DNA of 64,000 nt from JAGLTZ01 sp964637695 (GTDB lineage Bacteria > Blakebacterota > Blakebacteria > Blakebacterales > Blakebacteraceae): positions 1 to 64,000 of the forward strand of contig CAZWVF010000004.1 in assembly GCA_964637695.1 (NCBI GenBank), written 5' to 3'. Below, one piece after another: positions 1 through 9,141 of the stretch. Position numbers and translations under genes: made by a program. Each line of letters opens with the position of its first letter. Position 1 is the first letter of the stretch. Under the pieces are notes generated by a model. That model worked only from the letters and a program-made list of their open reading frames with translations, was not told where the DNA came from and searched no databases.

Positions 1-74
1 GTATTAAGGCTTTCCCGTTGACTTGACGCAAGCCTCTCCTGCTTATTTGCGATGCCCATGTTAATACTATCAGT

Positions 75-92
75 GATCATCCTGTGATGATC
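75..92. promoter_or_regulatory. 7-bp palindrome upstream of the ABC operon
   Basis: Seen: GATCATC and GATGATC form a perfect 7-bp inverted repeat separated by CTGT, 14 bases before the GTG start of the exporter operon. It could be an operator for a local regulator or an RNA hairpin close to the ribosome-binding region, which lacks a clear Shine-Dalgarno. No regulator gene lies nearby, so the function is inference. Confidence 0.3.
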
Positions 93-106
93 TGATCTGG
101 TTCCAA

Positions 107-1867
107 GTGAAGAAATCGATAGACCGGATCAGGCCACTACTGCCGTATCTGGCGCGCTACAAGGGCGGGCTGGGTGCAGGTTTCCTTTTTATAGCTCTAG
201 CCAGCATTCTCGGATTGATGGGTCCGAAGGTACTGGGCTGGGCTATTGATGCGATCCGCGTGGCCGATTCCAGGAGCGAATTACTCCCCTTCGTATTGCT
301 GCTGCTTGCCATCGAATCGGCTGCTGTGATCTTTATCTATTACCAGAGGATCTTCATTCTCGGCACCAGCCGGAAGATCGATTTCGACCTCAGGAATGAC
401 CTCTTCTCTCACCTTTTGAAGCTGCCGTTCAGTTACTACAACCGTCAGAAGACCGGCGATATCATGGCCCGGGCGACAAACGACATGGAAGCCGTCAGAA
501 TGTTCATCGGTCCGGGGCTCTGGAACGGTTTCGAGTTGATCATAATGATGGCTGTCGCCCTGCCCATCATGTTCTCGATCAGTCCCCAGCTCACCTTCTA
601 TTCGCTCATCCCCATGGCAACTCTTCCCCTCATCACTCTGAAGGTCAGTCCGATGCTCCACGGACGGTTTACGGCTGTCCAGGAACAGTTCTCTACCCTG
701 AGCGCCCACGCCCAGGAAAATCTGAACGGCATTCGGGTGGTGAAGGGCTTTACCAGGGAGAATGCAGTCCTCGACCGTTTCCGGGAGATGAACCAGGAGT
801 ACGTAGACCGGAACATGAGCCTCGTGCGCGTTTACGGAGCCTTTTTCCCGCTGTTGATGGGGATAGCGGCACTGGCTCTGGCGATCGTGATCTGGCTGGG
901 AGGCAGGCTGGTTATCCGGGGTGCCATCACTCTCGGGGATATGGTTGCATTCACCCAGTACCACGCCATCCTGACCTGGCCGATGATAGCAATGGGATGG
1001 GTCATCAACCTGTTCGAGCGCGGTTCAGCCAGCCTGGTCAGGATAACAGAGATTCTGGAAACCGAGCCGGAGATCAGGGACGAGGAGGGAGTTCAGACCG
1101 GCTTTGAACCCGTCAGAGGTGAAATCGAGTTCAGAAATCTCACATTCGCCTATGACGAGGATAGTGAGCCGGTACTCAAAGGATTCAACCTTCACATACC
1201 TGAAAGAGCTACGGTTGGCATAACCGGCGCTACCGGGAGCGGAAAATCGACCCTCCTAAACCTGATCCCCCGTCTCTTTCAGCCGGAGCGCGGTCAGCTT
1301 TATATCGATGGAGTGGATGTGCGGGACATTCCACTGCTGACCCTGCGTCAGGCTATAGGGATGGTTCCACAGGAGAGTTTCCTTTTCAGTGATTCGATCG
1401 AGGAGAACATCTCCTTCGGAGCCGACGGTGCCGGACCCGAAGAGATGCTCGAAGCATCGTCCTTGAGTCAGATCCATTCCGAGATTCTCGATTTCCCAGA
1501 CCAGTACGAACAGAAAGTTGGTGAACGAGGTGTAACTCTGAGCGGCGGGCAGAAACAGAGGATGGCACTTAGTCGGGCGATCATCAGAACGCCCGGGATC
1601 CTCATCCTCGACGATGCCTTCTCAAGTGTTGACACCAATACTGAAGAAGCAATCCTGAATGGCCTTCGCGATACGGTATCTGAGCGAACCTCTCTGATCG
1701 TAAGTCACAGGGTAAGCACACTTCGCGCCTCCGACTTCATCGTCTACCTCGAGGATGGAAGGATAGCCGAACAGGGAACGCATTCCGAGCTGGTCGATCG
1801 GGGCGGTCTCTATGCGAAGATGGTGGAACGGCAGGCCCTGATAGAAGAACTGGAGTCGCTGCAATGA
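107..1867 (+). CDS. Heterodimeric ABC exporter, subunit with degenerate catalytic site
   Basis: An ABC exporter half-transporter of 586 residues: an N-terminal six-helix membrane domain (about 15-310) followed by a nucleotide-binding domain (about 340-580). Seen: Walker A GATGSGKST, signature LSGGQ, and Walker B ending LDD, with Asp503 where ATP-hydrolysing subunits carry Glu. It starts at GTG and its end overlaps the next half-transporter by four bases (ATGA), so the two are probably translated together and pair as a heterodimer. Known of such pairs (TM287/288, BmrCD): one ATP site is degenerate and the other is catalytic, and the canonical signature in this subunit completes the partner's active site. 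The substrate cannot be told from sequence; lipids and hydrophobic drugs are common for the family. Confidence 0.93.
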   Translation: MKKSIDRIRPLLPYLARYKGGLGAGFLFIALASILGLMGPKVLGWAIDAIRVADSRSELLPFVLLLLAIESAAVIFIYYQRIFILGTSRKIDFDLRNDLFSHLLKLPFSYYNRQKTGDIMARATNDMEAVRMFIGPGLWNGFELIIMMAVALPIMFSISPQLTFYSLIPMATLPLITLKVSPMLHGRFTAVQEQFSTLSAHAQENLNGIRVVKGFTRENAVLDRFREMNQEYVDRNMSLVRVYGAFFPLLMGIAALALAIVIWLGGRLVIRGAITLGDMVAFTQYHAILTWPMIAMGWVINLFERGSASLVRITEILETEPEIRDEEGVQTGFEPVRGEIEFRNLTFAYDEDSEPVLKGFNLHIPERATVGITGATGSGKSTLLNLIPRLFQPERGQLYIDGVDVRDIPLLTLRQAIGMVPQESFLFSDSIEENISFGADGAGPEEMLEASSLSQIHSEILDFPDQYEQKVGERGVTLSGGQKQRMALSRAIIRTPGILILDDAFSSVDTNTEEAILNGLRDTVSERTSLIVSHRVSTLRASDFIVYLEDGRIAEQGTHSELVDRGGLYAKMVERQALIEELESLQ

Positions 1868-3750
1868 GCCACGGCATGTTCGACGTCGATGTTGAAGACA
1901 TCGGCAGGGCATTCGATCGCCGGATAGTGCAGCGGCACCTGGGCTACCTCAAACCCTACTACTTCCTCGTGACCATCAGTGTGATACTGATGCTGGTGGG
2001 TTCTGCTATTCAACTTGCCGGCCCTACGATCGCCCAGATCGCCATCGACAGATATATAGATCCTCAAGTTACAGAAGGGTTGACTACTGCTGCGAGACTT
2101 TCCGGCATGAACCTGATGGCTCTGCTGCTGCTGGCTACCATAGCAGGTGGATTCATCTTCCAGTACCTGCAGCTCTACCTGATGAACTACACGGGTCAGA
2201 AGGTTATGTACGACCTTCGCTCTGACATTTACACACATCTGCTGCACCTGCCCCTCTCCTACCACGACAGGTCGAGTGTGGGCTGGATCATGACCAGGCT
2301 CACAAATGACGTTGAAGCCCTCAACAACATGTTCACAAGTGGATTTGTAGCAATCCTCGGCGACCTCTTCATGTTGATAGGAATCGTGGCCTTTCTCTTC
2401 TATCAGGACACCCACCTGGCCACAATCGTAATGCTGACTCTTCCCGTCCTGCTGCTTGGAATCCTCTGGTTCCGTTCGAAGGCACGGGATGCATACAGTG
2501 AAGTCCGCTCGAAACTGGGCCGTCTGAATGCATTCCTCCAGGAGAACCTGATGGGCATACGGGTGGTCCAGATATTCACCCGGGAGAACCGCAACTTCGA
2601 GAAATTCAGGGACATCAACGGGCAATTCCTGGACGCTCACCTCAGAACCATTTTTTACTACGCCCTTTTCTTCCCGGGTGTATACCTCATCAGTGCGCTG
2701 GTTCTGGCAGTGCTCATCTGGTTCGGTGGCGGCTGGGTGATCCAGGGAACACTCACCTTTGGTGTGCTCTATGCATTCATCCTTTACGTACAGCGGTTCT
2801 ACCGTCCCGTTCGCGACCTGGCCGAAAAATACAACATCATGCAGGCTGCAATGGCTGCCAGTGAGCGTATCTTCGGCCTTCTGGACGAGCCGATCACAAT
2901 TACAGCACCGGCTGAACCTGTTTCCCTCGATCCACCCAGAGGAGAGATCGAGTTTCAGAACGTCTGGTTCCGGTACGATTCAGATAAAAATGGAAAGCCC
3001 GCTGATTCTCCGGAGGATGTGAAAGAGACAGTGACGGTTCCAGCCGAAGAAGATGATGAACGGTGGATATTGAAGGATGTCTCCTTTACGGTTGAACAGG
3101 GACAAACCATCGCAATTGTGGGTGCCACCGGGGCTGGAAAAACCACGATAACGAGTCTCCTCACCCGTTTCTATGACATCCAGCGAGGGCGTATCCTGAT
3201 CGACGGCATAGATATTCGAGAGATGGATCCGGAACACCTGAGGAAGATTGCAAGCACAGTCCTGCAGGACGTATTCCTGTTCAGCGGAACGATCGAGGAG
3301 AATATCCATCTCGACAATGAGGATATCTCACAGGAAAAGGTCAAGCAGGCCGCACAGCATGTGAACGCAGATCCGTTTATCCGGCGTCTGCCTGGCGGCT
3401 ATGAAGGAGAAGTAGTAGAGCGCGGCGCTACCCTGTCAACGGGACAGCGGCAGTTGTTGTCTTTTGCGCGGGCCCTGGCCTACGATCCCACCATCCTCGT
3501 ACTGGATGAGGCCACCAGCAGTGTTGACACTGAAACTGAAGTCCTTATTCAGGACGCTCTCGAAAAGTTGATTGCTGACCGCACAACCATTGTCATCGCG
3601 CACCGTCTCTCTACTATCCAGAAAGCCGACCGGATTATTGTGATGCACAGGGGCGAGATCCGTGAAACCGGCACCCATCAGGAACTGCTGGCCATGAGGG
3701 GATTCTACTACCGTCTCTACCTGCTCCAGTACCAGGCGCAGGAAGGGTAA
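1864..3750 (+). CDS. Heterodimeric ABC exporter, catalytic-site subunit
   Basis: Second half of the exporter, 628 residues, with an N-terminal soluble stretch, six membrane helices (about 35-330) and a nucleotide-binding domain (about 365-620). Seen: Walker A GATGAGKTT, a canonical Walker B with Glu549 (VLDEATSSVD) and a non-canonical signature LSTGQ. The catalytic Glu here pairs with the LSGGQ of the upstream subunit, while LSTGQ here pairs with the Asp503 Walker B there. This is exactly the pattern of one active and one degenerate ATP site. An acidic insertion of roughly 30 residues (about 377-405) separates the first NBD strand from the core, which is unusual. The ATGA overlap with the upstream gene supports co-translation. 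Confidence 0.93.
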   Translation: MSHGMFDVDVEDIGRAFDRRIVQRHLGYLKPYYFLVTISVILMLVGSAIQLAGPTIAQIAIDRYIDPQVTEGLTTAARLSGMNLMALLLLATIAGGFIFQYLQLYLMNYTGQKVMYDLRSDIYTHLLHLPLSYHDRSSVGWIMTRLTNDVEALNNMFTSGFVAILGDLFMLIGIVAFLFYQDTHLATIVMLTLPVLLLGILWFRSKARDAYSEVRSKLGRLNAFLQENLMGIRVVQIFTRENRNFEKFRDINGQFLDAHLRTIFYYALFFPGVYLISALVLAVLIWFGGGWVIQGTLTFGVLYAFILYVQRFYRPVRDLAEKYNIMQAAMAASERIFGLLDEPITITAPAEPVSLDPPRGEIEFQNVWFRYDSDKNGKPADSPEDVKETVTVPAEEDDERWILKDVSFTVEQGQTIAIVGATGAGKTTITSLLTRFYDIQRGRILIDGIDIREMDPEHLRKIASTVLQDVFLFSGTIEENIHLDNEDISQEKVKQAAQHVNADPFIRRLPGGYEGEVVERGATLSTGQRQLLSFARALAYDPTILVLDEATSSVDTETEVLIQDALEKLIADRTTIVIAHRLSTIQKADRIIVMHRGEIRETGTHQELLAMRGFYYRLYLLQYQAQEG

Positions 3751-3776
3751 TATGCGCGAGTATTGAAGGCGTGGCT

Positions 3777-3805
3777 TTGTTAATGGTTATTACATTCAGT
3801 ATGCT
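3777..3805 (+). promoter_or_regulatory. Putative sigma-70-type promoter of the M28 peptidase gene
   Basis: Seen: a -35-like TTGTTA and a -10-like TATGCT separated by exactly 17 bases, 42 bases before the ATG at 3847. A GGGAGA Shine-Dalgarno sits just before the start. It lies in the 96-base gap after the ABC operon, so the peptidase probably has its own promoter. Similarity to the consensus is moderate. Confidence 0.4.
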
Positions 3806-3846
3806 TCAAAGATAAGCATATCCAGTACCCTTCCGGGAGAAATGAA

Positions 3847-6471
3847 ATGCGAAGCCTTCTGATCACCTCTCTTGCCCTGTTTCTGATCTCATCTCAGGCA
3901 GTTCCGGCACTGGGGCAGCTGCAGTCCACCTATGATGATGCCTGGACGGCCTGGGATTCCGGGGAATATACAAAGGCTCTGGAGTTATTTGCTGAAATCC
4001 TGAATTCCCCGGGTGGGGACAGCTACCTGGAGAAGATCGCCCTGGTAACCGGTGAGTTGTTCCACACCCGGGAGGTAGCCCGGGATGGCAGGTCTATCAA
4101 GATCAGCCCGGATGGCCGCACTGCTTCTTATGTGACCACCGTTGACAACTCCACTGTTACTCATATTGTCTCGCTCGATGGTAACATAAGGCATCTGGCC
4201 GAGATACGTGCCGGCAACTTCATTTTCTCTCCATCCGGTGATCTTGCAGCCTGTTTCATGGTGGATGAGACCGGAGCAGTTCGAAGGGCCCGGACCCGGC
4301 TGGAAACGGCCAGAGAATCAGGTGACCGGACTGCAATATCTGAACAGCGGGTACAGCTCCGTGCCATCGAGGCAGCCAACACCCGGATCGTGATAATCGA
4401 TCTGAACACATTCGATCAGACACAGTTGAAGGACAACGGGCTGCTGAAAGCCGGCATGGTATTCGGTCCGGATGGTAATATTCTTTACCTGGCTGGCGCA
4501 GAATCCGGCAACGAAATCCGCTCTGACATCTACTCCATATCCAGGTCATCTGAGGGTTCCTTCGGGCCTCCCGTCAGGATAACAGAGGGGGATGGATTCA
4601 AGTCCAATCCCATCCCTGTTCGCGGCGGCAGATACCTCATATACACTCCGACCGGGAGGAACCCCCTGGCCCAGGCTGCCGGCGGCCGGTTCGGAGGCTT
4701 TGCCCGGAGAAGAGGATCGGGAAGGGCGGTGCCATTCGCCCTCCTCGACCTGACAACCGGGGATACACGCATCTTCACAGGAACCGGCCGGCTTGTTTCA
4801 GCAGATGGATCGAAGATCGTGTTCCAGACGAGTTCAGAAACAGGCAATGCCATTAACGCCGTCTCTCTGACCGGATCGCTTGACGATGTCCAGCTGATCG
4901 CCACCACGGATCGCCTCGGCTCGATGGCCGTTGCACCGAACGGTTCCATGGTTGCATACGAGATCACACCCGGGAATGACAGGGAGATCTATCTGGTCTC
5001 AACTGAGGGAGGCGAACCTGTCCGCCTGACTCGGGAAATAATGCACGACTATACTCCCCGATTTCTCGACAACGAGACCGTGATGGCTTTTGTAGGCGAA
5101 TCACGTCACCGCCGTTCCTTTCTCTACGATGTCGGTACTGGAGTACGGACACGGCTCTTTCACAACAATACCGTCAGGACAATCGCTCCCGAGTACGAGT
5201 GGGATGCCAGCGCCGATGGTACGAAGATCCTGATCTGCTCGGATCGTGACGGGGATACGATCAGTCCGGAGCGTGGTGTCTACCTTGTGGACCGAACCAG
5301 TAAGGTCACCAGAGAGGAACTCCTGGAACGCATCGAGAACAATCTGGTATCGGAGCGATCCCTGCGCAGGCGCGGGGAGGCGATGTTCGCTCCAATAGCA
5401 GATAAGGTTCGAAGGATTACCGAACGGGTCTCGATAACCAGGATCTATGAATATGAGAAGGCACTCTTCGATTTCGATTCAAAAAATGCTTCGATGCCCG
5501 GTAACCGGCTCGCAGGTGAGTACATCTTCAACACTCTGAAATCATTCGGATACGAACCGGAATACCAGTGGTTTACCCGTCAGCAGCGTGGCGGCGGGAA
5601 AATCGAAACCGCCAACGTGACAGCTGCTCTGAAAGGAACTGAAAACCCTGAACTCCTGTATGTGCTGAGCAGCCATTACGATTCGGCTTCAAGGAGCCCC
5701 GGTGCTGATGACAACACCTCCGGCATCGCCGTACTGCTTGAGGCGGCGAGAGTGCTGGCCGACAATCCGATGCCTGCCACTATCATCTGGGCGGCTTTCA
5801 CCGGAGAGGAATCGGGTCTGTGGGGAAGTGCGGAGTTCATAAACAGGGCGGTTGAAAATGGGGACAACATAGTTGGTGCCATCAACAATGATATGATCGG
5901 ATGGTCCAATGACCACCGCCTTGACAGCACGATCCGGTACGCCAATGCCGGTATCAGGGATCTGCAGCATGCATCTTCTTTCCTTTTCTCAAATCTGATC
6001 ACCTACGATTCTAAGTACTACAGGAGCACAGACGCAGCCAGGTATTACGATGCTTTCGGTGAGATGTTTGGCGGGATCGGAAGTTACCCCATCGTAGCCA
6101 GTCCCTTTTACCACCAGACCACAGACCGGCTCGAAACGATCAACCACGAACAGATAACAGAAATATGCAGGAGCACAGTTGCTTCGATGATGCTGCTGGC
6201 CTTGAGTCCGGCCATGATCAAGGGATTGGATCTGGTCAGGTTGTCGGGAACCACCGCTGAGATCAAATGGACAGCCGGTTCTGAATCAGGAATCAGCTCC
6301 TATGAGATTGTTTATGGGCCGGCTGATTACCCGGAATTAAACAGTATTTCTGTCAATGCTCCAAATGCCGCCCTGCCCGAAGCAGGTCCGGGCACTCTTG
6401 TCAAGGTTAGAGCCATCAACTCCCTTGGTCTGCATGGATGGGACTGGGCACGTCTGACGATCGAAAGATAG
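3847..6471 (+). CDS. Secreted M28-family zinc peptidase with PD40-type beta-propeller
   Basis: An exported 874-residue protein. It has a signal peptide (residues 1 to about 23), a short helical TPR-like segment, a WD40/TolB-like propeller (about 70-480) with repeated SPDG/SADG turns, an M28 aminopeptidase domain (about 540-780) and a C-terminal fibronectin-III-like segment (about 790-874). The two-zinc site is complete by motif: His610 in HYD, Asp621/622 in GADDN, Glu654/655 in GEESG, Asp682 in NNDMIG and His756 near FYHQTTD. Family knowledge: M28 enzymes with such architecture release N-terminal amino acids from peptides outside the cytoplasm. It stands alone between the exporter and cydB, with a likely promoter at 3777-3805. 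Start chosen at the ATG with GGGAGA upstream and the signal peptide directly after it. Confidence 0.92.
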   Translation: MRSLLITSLALFLISSQAVPALGQLQSTYDDAWTAWDSGEYTKALELFAEILNSPGGDSYLEKIALVTGELFHTREVARDGRSIKISPDGRTASYVTTVDNSTVTHIVSLDGNIRHLAEIRAGNFIFSPSGDLAACFMVDETGAVRRARTRLETARESGDRTAISEQRVQLRAIEAANTRIVIIDLNTFDQTQLKDNGLLKAGMVFGPDGNILYLAGAESGNEIRSDIYSISRSSEGSFGPPVRITEGDGFKSNPIPVRGGRYLIYTPTGRNPLAQAAGGRFGGFARRRGSGRAVPFALLDLTTGDTRIFTGTGRLVSADGSKIVFQTSSETGNAINAVSLTGSLDDVQLIATTDRLGSMAVAPNGSMVAYEITPGNDREIYLVSTEGGEPVRLTREIMHDYTPRFLDNETVMAFVGESRHRRSFLYDVGTGVRTRLFHNNTVRTIAPEYEWDASADGTKILICSDRDGDTISPERGVYLVDRTSKVTREELLERIENNLVSERSLRRRGEAMFAPIADKVRRITERVSITRIYEYEKALFDFDSKNASMPGNRLAGEYIFNTLKSFGYEPEYQWFTRQQRGGGKIETANVTAALKGTENPELLYVLSSHYDSASRSPGADDNTSGIAVLLEAARVLADNPMPATIIWAAFTGEESGLWGSAEFINRAVENGDNIVGAINNDMIGWSNDHRLDSTIRYANAGIRDLQHASSFLFSNLITYDSKYYRSTDAARYYDAFGEMFGGIGSYPIVASPFYHQTTDRLETINHEQITEICRSTVASMMLLALSPAMIKGLDLVRLSGTTAEIKWTAGSESGISSYEIVYGPADYPELNSISVNAPNAALPEAGPGTLVKVRAINSLGLHGWDWARLTIER

Positions 6472-6564
6472 ATAGTCGGATTGATAGACCGGTGGAACGA
6501 TAGACCGACATATTGACAGACAGATACGATTACCAATTGAGATATGCAGGGAGGGGTTCCGTCT

Positions 6565-7617
6565 TCAGTATCCTTCAGGATCGAGACGCACTTTCCCTGC
6601 AAATTTTCTGTATACAAACGCTGTATACAGGGCCACCAGGATCATTCCCGGTATCCACCACACCAGAGCGACTTTCAGACTGTACGCAGGGGCAGCTGAA
6701 TTAAATACAGTCAGTGAGTTGGCCGGATTATCGATTGCAGGAAGCACATTCGGATAAAGGCTTACGGCCGCACTCAACAGCAGTCCGGCCAGAAGAACGG
6801 CCGAAGACAGAAATGCGTGGAGTTCCTTACCCTGCCCTGTAAAGAATTTGATTCCAACCAGTCCGGCAGCAGTCAGAAGCGGGAAAAGATATGCCCACGG
6901 CTGGGAGCTCATCCTGACCGGAATATGGGGCTGCACGATAAATGATGCAGCCGTCAGAGCACCGGTCAGCACCAGCAGGGGGATCCAACCTGCATTAATG
7001 ACCTTCTTTGCCCTGGTGTTAACATCACTTTCTGTCTTGAGTGCAACCCAGAGAGCGCCATGTACAGACAGAGCGACAAGGGCTGTAACACCTGCGATTA
7101 TCGTGTACCAGTCGAGTATTCCTGTATCCGTCCCTACCCCAAACGTGGTCCAGAGATGGCTGAAAAAATACCCCTCTGCATCCAGTGGTACGCCCCGTAC
7201 CACATTCCCGATGGCCGTACCGAATAAGATCGCCAGAATCAGACTGGCGGTACAGAAGATCACATCCCAGAGCGGTTTCCACATCCGGTTCGCAACATGT
7301 CTGCGGAACTCAATCGAGATGCCGCGCAGAACCAGCATCCACAACACTATTATCAGCGGCAGGTAGAATCCACTGAAACTGGAGGCGAACAGCTTTGGAA
7401 ATGCCAGGAAGAGCGTGCCGCCTCCTGCAAGCAGCCATACCTCATTGCCATCCCAGAGGGGCCCGATGCTCTGCAAAACCGTTCTGCGCTCTTCATCTGT
7501 TCTTGCTACATAGAGATGGATGATTCCGGCACCGATATCAAAGCCGTCCAGGATCACATAGCCGGCAATCATTAATGCCGTGAGAATGAACCATGCCGTT
7601 TCCATGATGCCGATCAC
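6565..7617 (-). CDS. cydB: Cytochrome bd ubiquinol oxidase subunit II
   Basis: Membrane subunit II of the bd-type quinol oxidase, 350 residues with about eight or nine membrane helices. Seen: the family's N-terminal signature (FILTALMIAGYVILDGFD), the GPLWDGNEVWLL segment that follows it, and FPKLFASSFSGFYLP. CydB supports assembly of the haem-bearing CydA; the complex oxidises quinol and reduces O2 to water with high affinity. The start ATG overlaps the cydA stop by four bases, so the two are translationally coupled. No cydX-like small subunit or cydDC exporter was recognised nearby. Confidence 0.97.
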   Translation of the reverse strand: MIGIMETAWFILTALMIAGYVILDGFDIGAGIIHLYVARTDEERRTVLQSIGPLWDGNEVWLLAGGGTLFLAFPKLFASSFSGFYLPLIIVLWMLVLRGISIEFRRHVANRMWKPLWDVIFCTASLILAILFGTAIGNVVRGVPLDAEGYFFSHLWTTFGVGTDTGILDWYTIIAGVTALVALSVHGALWVALKTESDVNTRAKKVINAGWIPLLVLTGALTAASFIVQPHIPVRMSSQPWAYLFPLLTAAGLVGIKFFTGQGKELHAFLSSAVLLAGLLLSAAVSLYPNVLPAIDNPANSLTVFNSAAPAYSLKVALVWWIPGMILVALYTAFVYRKFAGKVRLDPEGY

Positions 7618-8993
7618 TCCTGCTCTGCCGTCAGGCTGCTGACCGGTGTGTTTGCGGTATCGATCATTCCGGTATGATCGCCCGGGCCTTGCCTGATTTC
7701 CCGGCTGATAAAGAATAGAAAGAGAATGCTCAGCAGGATGTAGAGGGCGGTAAATCCAACCAGCGTGAAGATGATGCTCCCCGAGGCCACTGTATGGGAG
7801 AATCCCTCTTCGGTGCGCATCAGGCCGTAGATCAGATAAGGCTGCCTGCCAAGTTCAGCGGTCATCCATCCAGCCGTATTGGCAATGTAGGGCAGCGGAA
7901 ACATCAGCATCAGGATCCAGAGAACCGGCTTCGACTCGAACAGGCGTCCTTTGAACAGAAGCCAGGCAGAGAGCATCATCACCAGGATAAAGAGTATGCC
8001 CATCAGCACCATCGCCTTGTGTGAGAAGAAGAGCAGAGAAACGTTATCGGGCCACTCCTCCTCCGGGAATGCATCGAGCCCCTTCACCTCTGCGTCGAAC
8101 CTGCCGTACAGCATGAAACTGAGAAGTCGTGAGAACTCGATCCGGCTGTTCAGCTTTCTTTCACTACGGTCTGGTATCCCGAAAATCGTATAGGGGGCTC
8201 CCTCTCTGGTTTCGAAGAGACCCTCCATGGCGGCAAATGCTGCAGGTTGATGTCTGGCTACCATCTTCGACTGTATGTCACCGGTCGGAAAGGCCATCAG
8301 GATCGTAGCGGGCAATCCAACAACCACTGCCATGCGGAGGAATACGCGGGCATACTCCTCGGCCCTGCCGTTCAACAGGTAGTAGGCCCCAACTGCAGCC
8401 ACAACGAAACAGGCGGTAATCACGGCACCCGCCATCGTGTGTATGTACTGCCAGATCATCCACGGATTGGTCAGAAGCGCCCAGAAACTGGAAAGGAGTA
8501 TCTCGCCGTCGGGTCCTATCGTGTAACCAACCGGATGCTGCATCCATGCATTGGTGATTACGATGAAAAGGCCCGACATCCAGGCTCCGGCACAAACCAG
8601 GATCGCTGAGATAAAATGACCTTTCTGCCCAAGCTTCTTTTCTCCGAAGAGGAACAGTCCCAGAAAGCTTGATTCGAGAAAGAAGGCGATAACACTTTCC
8701 ATGCCCAGTGTCTGGCCTATCACACCCCCGGCGGCAGCGGAAAAGCGGGCCCAGTTTGTTCCGAACTGGAACTCCATCGGGATGCCTGTTACAACTCCCA
8801 TAAGGAAGTTGACGGCAAATATCTTTGCCCAGAACCTGGCCGACCGATTGTATCTTTCATCTCCTTTTTTCAATGCCAGGGCCTTCATGATCACAATCAG
8901 GAGCGCCAGACCCATGGTCAACTGGGGGAAGAGATAGTGGTAAGTTATGGTGAAGGCGAATTGCAGCCGGTGGTAAAATGAGGCGATTTCCAT
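7614..8993 (-). CDS. cydA: Cytochrome bd ubiquinol oxidase subunit I
   Basis: Catalytic haem subunit, 459 residues with about nine membrane helices. Candidate haem ligands are visible: the His in TYHYLFPQL near the N-terminus (haem b595), the His in IWQYIHTMAG and the Met in SHKAMVLMG (haem b558), plus the conserved TAELGRQPY segment. The loop between helices that forms the quinol site is short, as in the many CydA proteins lacking the E. coli-type long Q-loop. It heads a two-gene operon with cydB. A TATTAGTC motif lies about 22 bases upstream of the start. The enzyme supplies oxygen respiration or oxygen protection in a genome that also has anaerobe-type redox genes. Confidence 0.97.
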   Translation of the reverse strand: MEIASFYHRLQFAFTITYHYLFPQLTMGLALLIVIMKALALKKGDERYNRSARFWAKIFAVNFLMGVVTGIPMEFQFGTNWARFSAAAGGVIGQTLGMESVIAFFLESSFLGLFLFGEKKLGQKGHFISAILVCAGAWMSGLFIVITNAWMQHPVGYTIGPDGEILLSSFWALLTNPWMIWQYIHTMAGAVITACFVVAAVGAYYLLNGRAEEYARVFLRMAVVVGLPATILMAFPTGDIQSKMVARHQPAAFAAMEGLFETREGAPYTIFGIPDRSERKLNSRIEFSRLLSFMLYGRFDAEVKGLDAFPEEEWPDNVSLLFFSHKAMVLMGILFILVMMLSAWLLFKGRLFESKPVLWILMLMFPLPYIANTAGWMTAELGRQPYLIYGLMRTEEGFSHTVASGSIIFTLVGFTALYILLSILFLFFISREIRQGPGDHTGMIDTANTPVSSLTAEQE

Positions 8994-9141
8994 CAGCAGA
9001 TGTCCGTTACAAGGGTATTAGTCAGACATCAAGGGCAAACATCCTTACTGTAATACCATATCCCGATTAAACCAAGTACAGGCAGTTACAGATAGTCCAG
9101 GTGCACCGCTTCGTAATTACGGTGATGTATCGAGAGCACAT

